64,000 nucleotides of DNA from Tetrahymena elliotti 4EA (GCA_000231825.2 JH720320.1:747554-811553); one strand, 5' to 3'; counted from the first letter of the stretch, positions 50,901 through 63,200 are shown. Program-made: numbers and translations. The notes: generated by a model from the sequence alone, not told the origin.

Positions 50901-53900
50901 CTTGTGTGCTATTATGGCTATCACTAATATTGAATACTAAGAAGAATTCTCTTTAATTGCGAATATTGTTAGTGGCAATTTTTCAATTCGTAAAGGTATT
51001 GAAGTCATTAAAAATATGAATTATTTTGAATATTTCAGCAGGAACAGGACATAAATAATGCCAGAACTTTTCTTTAGAGCTATTGTTTATTTGTAAGAAA
51101 TATCTAAATGTTTTTCATTTTAATTTAATAATTTTTTTAATTTTAATAAGAATGAATTAGTACTATGCTTCAGAGTTTATTTACAATAAAATTGAGGATA
51201 AAACAGTTAAATAGCGTGTAAATGGTTCAATTAGTGAGACAGAATTAAGAGAGTAAAGCTAAAGAAATGAAGACTATTAATCTATTGAAGGCAATATCAT
51301 GTTAAAAAGAGCTTCATTCTCTAAAAAAGAAAGCACTGAAGGAGACTACTAAAAGAGAAACAGCTAAACAGGAATGAGTGAAGGAGCAGGTATTTAATAA
51401 ATGAGAGATAATTATGAAGAGGAAGAATATAGTGATGATGTAATTGAGGATGATAAAATTAAAACAATGAGTGCAAAAAAAAGAAGAAGTATTTAGCTGA
51501 AAAAAGAATAAACTAAAAACTTGCTACCATTTTCTCATGAACCTTTGATACAGAATTTAGATGAATTCAATATTTTGAATAAATAACCTATTCCTAACAC
51601 ATAAAAAGTCCTTTATTTCTTAATGTTCGCAGACCAATAAGAAAACTCACTCGAGTAGCTTATCCTTAAGATAGGAGCAAACACAGGTGCGCTAGATGAA
51701 ACAGGCTTACTAAATAAAAATAACTATGCTCCAATTTACACTAAATAAAAAGAAGAGTATTTAACAAAAGTAGATGAGCTTCAATCGCCTTTAAACCAAC
51801 TAAGGCGTAATGATAAGTAAGCTTAGTTAAATGATATGCTAGATAACATCCCATCGCCCTAGCGTAAGCCTGCTAATTTTAAGAGAACTCCCTTGCGCTA
51901 ATAATCTCTTCTTTTAGAATTACGTAAAATTGAACAGTAGGATAATATAAATCCTATAAAAGAAGAGGATGATGAATCTTATATACAAACAGCAAGAAAA
52001 TAAGAATAAGAAGGCACACCATAAAACTTAGATTCAGCAGCTTTAGATAGTAAAACATCTCCTAAATAAATATTTGACTTCTAAGAAAGAGGTCAAGTAG
52101 TATTGACACGTAAATAGAAAAAAAGTTTTACCACTGCTTTTAAAAGCAGCCCATCTAATTAACTCTAAGGAACTGCTGGAATAAAAGGGTATGTGAATTC
52201 TCCTTAAAGATTTGGAGAAGAATCAAGTAAAGTCTCTTCTGATAAATTATCATAAGCTCAAAGAGAAGCAGATGGGGCAGTTCCAGAAGAAACCCTCTAA
52301 ATGATGCGTTTGGAGCAAAAAGTAGCTATCTAGATGGCAGCTCCAAGCAGAGATATAACGAATGCCTATAAATCCAAATTTTAAAAAGACACTTCAAATA
52401 AACACAAACGTCTTACAGTTATTTTAAATAAAGAACAAGAAGAAGAATTATTTATAAGGAAAATAGAATCAAAGATAGATAATCAAATGAATATTTAATT
52501 TGAAGAATTAGCAACTCTTCCAGATTAGCTGGTAAGAGAATTTAGTAGAATGTTAGAGAGTGAATTGCTAGAATCAAACTAAGGATTAACTAAATAATCT
52601 AATGCTGTTTTGTTATTCAGACATGAGCTTTAATTCTTTAATTGGTCACTGCTAGATGATGTTAATGATGATAATAAAAGTGTTGATAGTAGAAGTAAAG
52701 ATATGTTTAACTACCAATTCTGTTTAGTTACTAAAAAGAGAGAAAAAAGAGTTTTTGATTTCATACTTCAAAAATTCAGAGATTTTTCTATTAAAAATCC
52801 TTTCCTATTAAATAATTTCTTAGTGAGAGAATGTAACTTCGAATCTCTATACTTCCATACACTAAAACTTCTTCATCTTCTTTAGATATCAAGTAGTCAC
52901 ATCTTCTTAAATTCATAATTTAGCAAAGAAAGCACCAGAGAAATAATTAAATTCATATCTAAAATCCTCCACCTTAAACTTTATGAAACAGATATCACCA
53001 TTAATACTATTGAATAATTCAAACAGACTCTCTTTGAAGCTTTAAAAGGTATTTCTTATTTTAAGTTTATTCAATTGTTATTTTTTCTTAAAATTACATT
53101 TTTGAAACATTAAAACCTTTCCCATCTTATTACTTTAAAAATATCTGTTTATCTCAAAATTTTAAATTTATCAAAATAGATCTTTTTGGACATGAATAGT
53201 ACTCAATATTCTATTTGAGAATATCTAAAGATGGTGTAATTGGTAGCTCTATGGCAGATTATAATTAGAAGGATATGAAAGAAAGCTTTAAATTAACTAA
53301 GGTACTAGAAATAATTCATACATTGGTATCAGGAAGTGAAATTTTGAGTTTATTCACAAATGAATAACTTGAAACATTAATTTCGCATTGGAAATTGTAA
53401 AAAAGATTCTTCGGTATGAATAATCACATTCTATATCATATTATTTCTAAGAGAATAAGAAGTCATTTAAAAATCATTATTTCTTAAGAGCCACTACCTA
53501 AAGATAAAAACATTTTTTACTCTCTTTATTCTAATCTATTCAAAGAGTTTAATAAATATTTGATGATTCCTATCCATGCCTCTGAAGACTCAGAAAAGAA
53601 AAACTGGCTGCAAGATCTTATTTAAATATCTGTTTCTTAGAGTAAACTAGACTTGATTAAAAAAATATATTCCATAGAATTAGAAATCTCCCGTATCTAT
53701 GAAAGTTAATATTTCAGCAATATTAGAAGATCTTTTGAAGAGAATCTCTCTCTTTTCTATTTGACTTAAAATATTTTTAAAACTCAAATTCGTCTAAAAG
53801 AAAAGAAACTGCGTGAAAATGGAAAATATCCTTAAATGATTCAACTTATGGAAGAGAAGTTAGTTATTTTTGAAAATTAAATAGAAATAAATGATCATAA

Positions 53901-56900
53901 TCTTGAAACAACTAAACAAAAAAAGTAAGATTTAGAAGAAATTCTTCAAAAAAATATTGAAATTTCCAAACAACTCCATACTGAAATTTAAGGTAATATT
54001 ATTATAAATTACATCAATAAATATCTTTGTTTTTTCATAGACTTGCTTAATGAAGAGGCCAAAATACAGTAGCTTATTAACAGAGTTTAGTTTTATGAAA
54101 AGCATGTCTAAGAATTTGAAGCAAGAAGTAAAGAATTAGTTGAAAAATTGAAAGTCAAAGATGCTTAAACTTACAACGATGATGTAAAAAAAAAATATTT
54201 CTTTTTTATTTAAAAATAAAATTTTTCATCAAAAAATTTTTAATTTAAATGTTTGTATTTTAAAAGATTAAACCTCAAAAATTCTTAGAAGTTGTAAGCA
54301 TGAATGTTTATTGTATTGCTTTCTTCATTACTATGAATGATTTCCTTGAAGAAAAATTCAGAGTTAACTTTAACTAGTTGGAAGAGGATTTAAAGAACAC
54401 CAAAAATAAAACTCACTTTTTAGATATGCCTAACTTAGATTTCTATAAAGAACGTTTGGTTGAAGTAGTTTCTGATTTCTCATGGATTAAATATGCTTTG
54501 GATAACATGGAAGAACAAAAAGTTACTGATAAGCACTTATAGTTGCTTTAAATGATCAACAAAGAATATGGAGGTGGACAAGAAACTAATTTAATCTCTC
54601 TTTAGAGTGGTTTTAATGTTTCTTAACTCTAAACAATTAAGTTTATTGATATAGGAATAGATTTTGTTCGTATCAGTATTGAAAAACGTAGATTCCCTGA
54701 ATCTTCTTAAGTCATTTAGGAAAGATTAAACATTGTTTAGTAGAAACGTATTGCTAAAGAATAAGAAAAAGTTGAACCTGATAATTTGTGTGCTAAACTT
54801 CCAGGGGAAATAGAATAATTAAGAGTTGAGTAAAAGAATTATATGAATGCTTTATCTAAGAAAAGATAGGGTTTGACTCATTTCTCTCTATGCTTAACTT
54901 AATCCAAAGACCTCTTTGAAGAATTTATCCGCCTTGAAACTTAAGATTTGAAAGATAAAAAATTATTATCCTAAGTATCATAGTTAGTTTCTATCCTTAT
55001 TAATACAGGAATGAAGTATCCTTAATTCGTGACAAAGAAGATACTCACTCTTTTCAAAGAAAAATTAAATCTCTCTTTTAGATATTTCTAAAATTAATAC
55101 AAAATTTCTACAGTTCTCAAGAACTTGCAATATTATTATGAAGTTCTCAAACTTGAAGTTCCTCTCAATTAAGATATGGTTGATTTTATAGCTATTATTG
55201 ATTTCCTCATAGATTATGATATGTTCTATTATCCTTTCATTAGAGATCCTTCAGGTATATACTCGGAGTATGTTAAGGCCAAGTTCACATCTAAATTCAG
55301 ACATGAATAATATACAGTTGACCCTCAATCAGAAGTTAACATTGAAGAAGTAATAAATATTCTACATTTCAAAAAAGAAATTGAAACAAATTTAAATCAA
55401 TAAAGATCACCAAAAATTATTTTTTTGATCACTAAGACATTTTAAAAACTTATTTCAGACATTAATGTAATATATTTTTATACTTTATAATTAATAGGCA
55501 TTAGTTAGAGGAGAAACTCTTATAGTTGAAGATTTCGATTAGGATTTACTTGAAATGATTATGCCAATTATTGAATGGAAAAATGAAAGAATGTAAAAGC
55601 TCCTATTTTATTATATGAAAGACCCTGCAGATACTGATCTTGTAAGTTTAAAAATAAATCAAGAAAGACATCCTCTATTAATTAATGGAAAAGAAATAGA
55701 AGTTCACCCAGATTTTAGATTAATTATGATTTATTAAGGAGACAGAATGACCTTTTCACATACTTTCTTCACAAAAGTGTTTGTTATGATTATGGAAATA
55801 GAAGATGAAGAAAGATGGAAACAAACAATTACTGATCATTTGATTAATGGATTCTACATTAAGGAAAAGAAAAATATATTAGAAATTGTAATCATTCATA
55901 ATTTAATTTATCTTTAATATTAAATAATAAATTTTATTTTTTAACTTAAATAGAAAATAAATGAGCTAATAGATAGGGAACAATCACTTAAGAATAGTTG
56001 CTAGAATGTCTATGATAAGTTACTTAATGTAGAAGCTTCTGATGATTTAGATTTCATGAATTTTGTTATTGAAGAAATAAAAAGTTAAAAGTCAATAATT
56101 TCACCACAGTTAGAAACATAAAGTAGCTTAGTAGAAGATGATCTTTAGATAGAATAAAATGAAGCTATTGCAGAAGATGAAGAATTTGAAAACTAAGACT
56201 TCTTCAAAGCCATGCAAATGCCTGAACCTGAAAAACCTTAAGAAGAAAATAAAATTATGGAACAATAACAAACATAGTCTTCAAGACCAGCACTTAAACG
56301 TCCCCCTATGGTAAAGAGACCATAAAAGCCTATTCCAGTTGCTCAGTAACTTTTTTAAAAAAAAAAATAAAGTTAAATAATATTTTTATGCGAATAGAAA
56401 AAAGAAGCAAATAGCTGCAGCTAAAAAATAACAATAGTTAGAAATAGAAGAGAAAAATAGGGAGATTATGAGACATAAAAATAACTTATTGAAGGCAAAA
56501 TAAGAAAGCCATTTGTTTACTCCTTCTCATTCTTCTAGATTGATGTTCGATAATAGAAGAAAAATGATGAATATAAAATAATAAGCTCTCAAGAGTGGTT
56601 CAGATTAGGAATATGTTAAAAAGTTCTACCATAAACTTGATGAGTTATTTGAGTTCTCATCTCTCTTTTTAGGAATTTTGGAATTCATTTATGCAGTTAA
56701 AGTCAATTGGATGAACGTCTAAGAAGCTATGGGATCTATTTACAGTTTCTCAGATAAAACATTTTTACTGCTCATCAGCTCTTCAATTGAAAACTGTAAA
56801 CGCCACAATAACCTTCCAAAATCTTAAACAGTAAAATAACTATTTTTATATAAGTTAATGATTTGTTTATTTCTTTTAGGAAAATCAACTCAGCCAAAAG

Positions 56901-59900
56901 TTCTTAAAAGCTTTTTGTGAAACCATTTATTCTACTTTAGTTGGTGGATTAAGAGAAGATCATCAAAATTTATTCTGCTTATACTTTGCTCTTATGTTTT
57001 TAAGAGGTATGAACCAATTTACTGAATTTGAATGGAAGATGTTTATCAACTGGAATATTGAAGCTAGCGAGTCACAAAATGTATTCTATGATAATTTGTA
57101 TGATAGCAAGTGGTCTACTATCAAAAATCACTTGATTTCCTTTTATAATTTATCTAATAATTTACTTGCTCCACTTCTCACTTTGAAATCAAGTAAATTT
57201 TTTGTTTTATTATTTTTTAACATTTAAATTCTAAAAAATAAATAAAGATGATGTTACTAAAGGTCTTTTGACATAAAGTAGCTAATTGAATCTATCTCAA
57301 GTATAAAGCGATCAGAGCATGCTCAGCAATATACATCCTAATAAAACTGATTAGAATGAATAACTAGATAGTAGTATAGACTAGAGCTTCAGTGCTCACT
57401 TTAGTTTACAGTAAGGTAAAAAAATTGATAAGAGAAGTTTGTTTGCATTAAAATTCTAGAAAGCAGTAAGTAAACAACTCCAACAAGAGTAACATGAAAA
57501 TTAACATGAAAGTTAAAAAGATAAGTTTGAGATCTTCCTTTAAAAGTAGTAATCATCACAAAGACAAAAGGCCTTATCTAATGAAAAGCCTATTTTAACT
57601 AAAGACAAATTGTCTTCTCTAAAAGAGTAAGAATTAATTGAATTAAATTTCAAATAAACTGAATCTTAATATTTTAAACATAATTTATTTTAAAATAGAT
57701 AACTTCCCATCACAAAAGAAGAAGAAGATGAAATTTCTATCTCTTCAAAGAATTTATCTGATAATGAAATTAATGAAGAAGATGAGCTAAAAGAAGAAAG
57801 TTCCTAAGGCTCTAGATCTAGATCAAGCAGTTAAAAAGAAGAGAATTTAGAATAAAAAAGTGATAATATTTTAGATGATGATTAACAAGATTTCAACAAG
57901 TATGAAAAAGAAGACGAATCAGCCTTTTCTAACTTCAAAAGAATGGAATCAGACAATCCTTTTTCACTTGATTAAAATAAATAAGATGATGACTTAAATC
58001 TATCAGAGTAAGCTATTTCAGCTGCTTCTATTAATAGTGAAGAAGATGACCTTAAGAACAGTTAAGGTCTCAAACCACAAAAAACACTACAAGAAATCCA
58101 AGCTTTAACCAACAACTTTAATGTATAAGACGCTTTAGAAAATGTTTCAACAAGAAATTAAATAAAGATTGGCAAAAAAGCATTTGAAGGATTCCTTCAT
58201 CTTTTTAGTTTATTCCCACAAAGAACTCAAATGAAGCACTTAGTTAACAGTTTACTATCTAAGTTGAGCCATTGGATAGATTTCCAAAACACTTCACTAA
58301 AGATGAAGAATTATGATTATAACAAAAATATAATAATTCCTACTTTAGTCTAAAATATTGAAAGAAAAGTAACTCCTCTCTAACTTCTCTTATTTGTCAA
58401 GCATTTCAGGTAAATATCTTAATAAATTTATAACATCATTTAAAATATAATTTATTTTAATTCATTCTTACAGACCTGATGAACTCTAAAGATTTGCTAA
58501 ATATTTCTTCAGAAAAGCATTCAAAGGCTATATTGAAGAAATCCCATAAAATAACTTCGATCAGCATTGCCAAACTGGTATTTATTTATTTATTATTTTG
58601 TTTTTAAATATTAATCAAACAATACTTTGTGAAATCTTGTAAATTAGAGAATAAACTCATAAAATTCATTCAATTTTTGAAAGATTTTTTATTGTTTGAA
58701 AAATTTTATTTAAATTTAACAAATGTTAAAATTTTTAAATAAAGATTGGATGAGAAGACCAACAGCATTATTCCATCACTCTGTGTAAAAGAGTATGTTT
58801 GAAGCTTTGGAGCTTAAGATGATGAGCTTATAAATAGAAGGTGGGTTAGTGAGACTGCCTATGGGTATTCTACCAATAAAGAATGTACTTGAAAAGATAA
58901 CAGAAGCTGGTGGTGCAGGATAATGGCTTGCTATAGAAAATATAGAATTATTAGGTAGAAAAGATTTGCTTTAGGTTTTAAAGAAGATAGATCAAGAATT
59001 GCTTGAATCTACTTCTAGAAGAACTTTCAAGGTTTGGCTCATTTTTAACTTAAATGATGAAGGTGAAAATTATGAAAAATCAAATTTCTCTAAAAAAGTT
59101 TTACCTTTGCTTTAAAGCTACTTGGAGAGGTGCTGGAAGATATATATTAATAGTCCTCATAAGATTGCTCGTACTTTAAATATTATGTACAATATAGAAA
59201 TATAAGAGCATAGAGCTAGGTAACAACTATAACGTGATAATAAAAAGGTACAATAGGTTGTAGATCTAAATAAACTAGCTGCATCTTTGCTTGATAATGG
59301 TCCTGAAAAACATACTTCCATCAGCAATTCAGTTATTCAGTGTTATATTCATCGTTATATATAACATAAATAGAAAACTTTGAGAGAAGACAGAGCAATT
59401 GCATTAAATCTTCATTGTTTCCTTGACAGAGAAAAGCTCAAAAAAGATAATTTTGTATTTGAAGAACGTATTGTTGACTATGAACATAAATACAAGTTTG
59501 CCCTCTCATTTATGTTTGCTACACTCAGACAGAGAGTAAAGTATGAAAGATTATAGTTCTGCTACTATGTTTAAGAACCATTCATGTATGTCAGTGACTT
59601 CGATATACAAGCTATGCAAGACGAAATGTTCCTCTTTTTATAAGATTATACAATGGATATATAAGTCTTCATTACAAAATTCTTAAGTCATTGGTTTAGA
59701 GACACATATAAGTATGGTTACTCTACATATTCATCTTAAGTAATCAGAGATTTATCAAGGATATTTGTTTTCACTGCTTAAGAAAATACAACTAAAATTA
59801 CTGTTCATAATAACATTCCTACTTTAAGAGGAATTGTAGAAAATGATAATACATTTGATTATGAAATCTATGATTTCCACTAAGGTGTTTACCCAACAGT

Positions 59901-62425
59901 AGAAGAAGCTCTATACAAGTCAATCAAGGCTTTACCTAATGAAGATCCAATCAAGATACTCTCATTGTAACTTACTTTCTTTGACATTCGATAAAGAAAA
60001 CTTCTATAATAATATTAATTTTTGATTTGATTTAAACAAATATTTTATTTATAAAAATAGGAATTAAAACTCAGAGTTTTTGTATAATTATAATCAATCA
60101 TAAGGATTGATGAACAGAGTTATGGAAGTCGAAAAGAAATGGGAAGAAAATAAATTGGCAAAACTAATTACTATGCTTGATAAAATTAAATTCACACAAG
60201 AAAACATTTAGTCTGATTATATGAACTAGTAAGTTAGGTCATTTTTCTATGTTCATCTACATCGCTACTTACATTAACATGAAGCATAGCTTGAAATAAC
60301 TTAACTTATACACTATTTACTAGAAGTACTTGATTTTAATTTTGATCTCAAGACTATTAGCTTCTTTAAAGTTAAATCTCAAAGGGGAGATTCTTTCTAA
60401 GCTGTTTTAGAAAACTGGGTTGAATCAGTTTAAGCCTCTATACCTTCCTAGCACAATTCTTTACTAATTAACCCAGATGGCTCTCTTTTAGATTAGGTTA
60501 TAAGTAAAGATCTCATTAAGCTAAACAAATATGCTAGTTATCAAACAGGAGGTTAGGGCAGCGCTCAAAAAAATTCTCGCTAAAACACAACATTAATCCC
60601 TCAAGGAAGGGTTCCAACTTAGTCTTCTCAGAGTGCTATAAAATTGAATACATAATAATAAATAGAGCCATTTAATTTAGCTAGATAAGGTACCTTCAAA
60701 GTTAACAAAACTAACTTATCTACTTTTGGCGAGCAATCACCAAAAAATAAAAACTAAACCCTCAACGACGATATAATATCGAGCCCACTTGAGACAAACT
60801 AGATAAACCCTCATTCAAATGTTCATCATCGTTAATTATTCAATAGAAATACACGTAAGCATGAGAGTAAATTCTTGAAGGCTTTACTCCATGAAAAAGA
60901 GGAGAGTAAACTTAGAATTACCAGAAATAGAAATGACTCATCTTTCTAATAAAGTGAGAATAGAATGCAAACCGATTTAAGCAATACTTTAGGTCACCTC
61001 TTGGGTTAACAAACTAACTAATCTTAGAATAGCTTCCATAATGCAGATGAAGAAGATTCTGATTCTCATGGAATGATTCCACTTTCACAATAACAAATTG
61101 TTACTAATTTAAGCTAAATCCACTAAAGAAGTTAGAATGCCTCTCACTTTTTGCAAGATGAAGGTACAGGAGATGATGATAATGATTTTAATCTTAACCA
61201 ACAAAACGTTTATAAAATACTTCTTTTAAATGAAATCATTAGCGCTCACAGACTCATTGAAACAATACGCTAAGACCTTTAATCAGTTTTAGATTATGTT
61301 ACCAATAGAACTGAATTTACTACCAATTTATATATTTAAGATCTACTTGACTGCTTATTAAATAATAGAGTGCCAACAAATTGGTGGAAATAAGGTTTCT
61401 TGCTCAATAAAAAAACTCTCTATGATTTCATATAATCATTCCTATGCAAGCATGAGCATTTAAATATAATTATAAATAATAGATAAGGCCAGCTATTCCC
61501 TATTATTCCTCTCTAAAAGCTATTCAATCCTATTTAATTATTCACATCTCTTTAACTCTAATTCTGTTTGCTTAAAAACGTAAATTAATATTGTTAATTT
61601 TAACAATTTTATTTTATTTTCAAAGCAAAAAAATTAAAATTTCTAAAATAATTTTTAATTAAAAAGTTTAAACTTCATGAAGTTAAATTCTAATTAAGAA
61701 AGCTCAGAAAGATGGATTCCAGATAACCTTCTGAAGGAGGTATTTATGTAAGCGGGCTTTATCTGAAAGGAGGTAGAATCAATATGGAGAACTTTATGTT
61801 AGAAGATGAAAGATGCAGAGAATTCGAAAGCTAATTACCTCCTTTCCATGTTCTTTTAACTCTCAAATCTAAATTGAGATAAGAAGTTTACTTTAAAGAG
61901 GTAAAATTATTTAAATATTATTTTTTATAAATTAAATGATGAATTATTAATTAGGAATATAACTATGAGCCTAACATTCCTTTCGAATTATTTGGCGGTG
62001 AAAATAATCCATAGGGCACATTTGACAAAGAAAATGAATATTTCTTCTTCCAGGCTCATCCTGTATAAACTTATCAGCATGAAACTAAATCTCACATATA
62101 AGGATTAAAAGTAAAACCAGGAAAAGAAAAAGATCTTAAAGATTAGAAAAAGATGTCAATCCTTACATCAGAAGAGCAATAGAAATTACTCTAAGAATAA
62201 ATTTAAAAAGTAGTAAACAAAGACAAATAAAGATTCATAGATTTTGAAAAAGCCAGTCAATTCCCTGCTATGAATTATATAGTGCGTATCCCTATTGTAG
62301 ATTCTAATACTACTTCACTTTTCACTTAATTCCCTGCTAAAATGTATCTATACATAACTTCTAAAAAACCTTAAGAATATTGGATCAGAAAAGGAACAGA
62401 AATATATATCGAAAAACAATTTTGA
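38958..62425 (+). CDS. Giant dynein heavy chain-like protein with degenerate nucleotide-binding sites
   Basis: One gene with roughly 45-50 short introns; by rough estimate the protein is 6,500-6,800 residues, against ~4,000-4,700 for usual heavy chains. Exons fitted at the 5' end include 38958-39104, 39312-39542, 39665-39777, 39968-40466, 40550-40809, 40967-41260, 41305-41782 and 41838-41937, all phase-consistent. The order is: Gln/Asn-rich extension, axonemal-dynein tail block (WANKKIKEVSRLNLMYD), linker (SEHWAQIFEVMYQ), AAA1-AAA4, coiled-coil stalk, AAA5-AAA6, C-terminal domain (GGIYVSGLYLKGGRIN) and TGA at 62423. The frame stays open through all blocks, so it is not a pseudogene. P-loop and Walker B residues are altered in several AAA modules (separate entries), so it is unlikely to work as a normal ATP-driven motor. 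A structural or regulatory axonemal role is inference. DNHD1-type non-canonical dyneins are one possible relative; orthology is not shown. Confidence 0.85.
40550..41304 (+). other. Dynein-like: axonemal-type tail block
   Basis: Encodes VEPLEKFDEGRLYDEDPRVY, then WKDCLVKDYNP, the conserved VSRLNLMYDHENQ and DTRYKLAKEKREQ. In axonemal heavy chains a like block (strand, R-I/L-x-x-MF, D-P, then R-x-x-A-x-x-x-R) sits at this place in the tail. This favours an axonemal rather than cytoplasmic origin. Confidence 0.6.
43469..46722 (+). other. Dynein-like: linker region
   Basis: Linker landmarks in order: SEWKMKKEEWLKKPLLSHNV, HESFKSEHWAQIFEV (family: ERHW-x-x-I), NALEHLGFVSNIAG, then NPRMAFFSDEKIIQL (family: PRFFFLSNDDLLEIL) and KNIKGISNCYYNYQQIWTSY with ISSGAVPFQ just after. 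The linker is the mechanical lever of dynein; its preservation suggests the fold is kept even though the motor sites are not. Confidence 0.7.
46777..47873 (+). other. Dynein-like: AAA1 with destroyed Walker A and Walker B
   Basis: YGYEVNPIFQNYVFTESSNR matches the AAA1 entry motif. The P-loop, normally GPAGTGKTE, reads SPPQSGKRE (47373-47399), so the Mg-coordinating Thr is Arg. Walker B, normally CFDEFNR, reads LYVTNLEK (47520-47543), losing the Asp and catalytic Glu. The sensor-1 block TMNPGYAGR reads SYSITQDGN. The later FR of the arginine-finger segment is present. AAA1 is the main motor ATPase in true dyneins. Confidence 0.85.
48490..49238 (+). other. Dynein-like: AAA2 with altered P-loop
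   Basis: The P-loop reads YGAPGKKKTT (Gly 48507 to Thr 48533) where GPSGSGKT is usual: the Gly before the invariant Lys is Lys. The following LYG-D motif survives as SLLGYKN. A Glu/Lys-rich insert interrupts the module near 48840. The Walker-B-like strand, usually W-x-V-F-D-G, is DWIVVESSS. The next conserved block is SIFELESLTNLSPSN. Confidence 0.75.
49923..51060 (+). other. Dynein-like: AAA3, P-loop lost, Walker B kept
   Basis: The strand, P-loop and helix read NVIFIPESGVFVETNATKI (PESGVFVE at 50154-50177) in place of LFVGPTGTGKS, so no P-loop remains. Walker B is intact as VVIDDLN (50502-50522), followed by GVSPIGALRYFYENEGWF, the usual P-P-I-E-L-L-R block. Confidence 0.75.
51160..52640 (+). 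other. Dynein-like: ~430-residue low-complexity insertion between AAA3 and AAA4
   Basis: Open frame rich in Glu, Lys, Gln and Ser (for example RRSIQLKKEQTKNLL, KQEQEGTPQNLDSAALD, KQKKSFTTAFKSSPS), with many Ser/Thr-Pro pairs. No counterpart exists in ordinary heavy chains. It may be a disordered, phosphorylated linker. Confidence 0.65.
52700..53480 (+). other. Dynein-like: AAA4 without a P-loop
   Basis: HIFLNSQFSKESTREIIKFI (NSQFSKEST at 52910-52936) stands where GVGGSGRQSL is expected, followed by LYETDITINTIEQFKQTLFE, the usual Q-I-E-x-T block. A later SGSEILSLFTNEQLETLISH matches the segment after Walker B (usually SGEVPNLF). Confidence 0.7.
53560..54900 (+). other. Dynein-like: coiled-coil stalk and tip
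   Basis: CC1 is a long Lys/Glu/Gln heptad region (LKEKKLRENGKYPQMIQLME to KVKDAQTYNDDV, with an intron near 53992-54040). A ~130-residue tip region lies at ~54270-54700. CC2 follows (QERLNIVQQKRIAKEQEKVE to LRVEQKNYMNALSKKRQ). A conserved-looking descending segment (SQVSQLVSILINTGMKYPQF) comes after. The stalk is intact in outline; whether its tip still binds microtubules cannot be told. Confidence 0.7.
55130..55890 (+). other. Dynein-like: AAA5
   Basis: MFYYPFIRDPSGIYSEYVKA matches the RWPLMIDPQGQ block of AAA5. VRGETLIVEDFDQDLLEMIM fits G-x-x-LIE-x-x-x-x-x-LDP. VHPDFRLIMIYQGDRMTFSH fits the F-R-F-Y-x-T-T-K-L strand. A Glu/Gln/Pro-rich insert (to ~56600) follows. Confidence 0.75.
57248..58120 (+). 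other. Dynein-like: ~290-residue acidic low-complexity insertion
   Basis: Open frame dominated by Ser, Glu, Asp and Lys (for example SISSKNLSDNEINEEDELK, then DDDLNLSEQAISAASINSEE). It lies between the AAA5-AAA6 link (GGLREDHQNLFCLYFALM) and AAA6. Confidence 0.65.
58160..59250 (+). other. Dynein-like: AAA6
   Basis: LLLFVKHFRPDELQRFAKYF aligns with the LLLxRCFRPDR block of AAA6. EAGGAGQWLAIENIELLGRK replaces the usual G-x-WVLLQNCHLA. RRTFKVWLIFNLNDE aligns with F-R-L-W-L-T-S-x-P. Confidence 0.75.
59250..62425 (+). other. Dynein-like: C-terminal domain with a ~270-residue insertion
   Basis: YKFALSFMFATLRQRVKYER and DIQAMQDEMFLFLQDY match the K-x-x-F-x-L-x-x-F-H-A block and the following L-R-x-S-L-x-x-L. 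The region continues to HQGVYPTVEEALYKSIKALP (G-x-Y-x-x-P...I-x-x-LP). A low-complexity insert covers ~60400-61200. The final domain (GGIYVSGLYLKGGRINMENF ... YWIRKGTEIYIEKQF) is the standard C-terminal cap. Confidence 0.8.
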
Positions 62426-63200
62426 TCAAAAATAAATTTGAATAAATTAAAAAATCTAATTTTTTATTATAACTATCCTCTTACTACTTATAGATTCTAT
62501 TTATTCATTCATTCTCTATATTATTTTCATTTTGTTAATATATAATTTAAATAAGTATTAAAATTAGTTGTTAATTGTTCATTATTTCTCACATTTTTAA
62601 GATTATTTTCTTGAATTGAAAAAAGTTTTGTTATTTTTTGAGGATGTTTTTAATTTCAAATTTAATTATAAATGTTCATCTTTTTGTCTGTTTTTATGGC
62701 ATTTAAGCAGTGTTTTAAAATGTATTCATTTTTGTAATTTTGTTTAGGCAAATTGAACAAGTAGCTTTTCAAATATACTTTACTTCCATACAAAATCTTA
62801 ACTTTAAAAAATAACATTTAAAATTTATTTGCAAAATGTTATTCCTTGAAAAAATTAAATGAATTTAATATTTATCCTATTTTAAAAGTAGTAGTTTTTT
62901 GAATCAATAATTATTTTTTTAACTTTCTAATTTATTTTTAATTAATCCATAAATTGATTTTTTAATTTTTGATAGATAAATTGTAAATAAAAATTATTTA
63001 GAATATGAATGATTTTTTAATTTTTGATAGATAAATTGTAAATAAAAATTATTTAGAGTATGAATTATAAAATTTTTTTCAAAATGAAAATGAAATAATA
63101 ATATACTAAATTAATATAAATATTTTTTTAAAAATACTGATTTTGATTCATTATTCTAAAATATTTTTAAGAGAATAAAATGGTAGATTAATGATGCTTT
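62426..63200. other. Convergent 3' spacer
   Basis: AT-rich, between the 3' ends of the dynein-like gene (+) and the last gene (-). It contains a 55-bp tandem duplication and no gene. Confidence 0.6.
62955..63064. repeat. 55-bp tandem duplication, near-perfect
   Basis: Two copies, 62955-63009 and 63010-63064, each opening TGATTTTTTAATTTTTGATA, with one mismatch near the end (GAATA versus GAGTA). The sequence is unrelated to the 55-bp repeat in CFAP58 but the unit length is the same. Confidence 0.85.
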
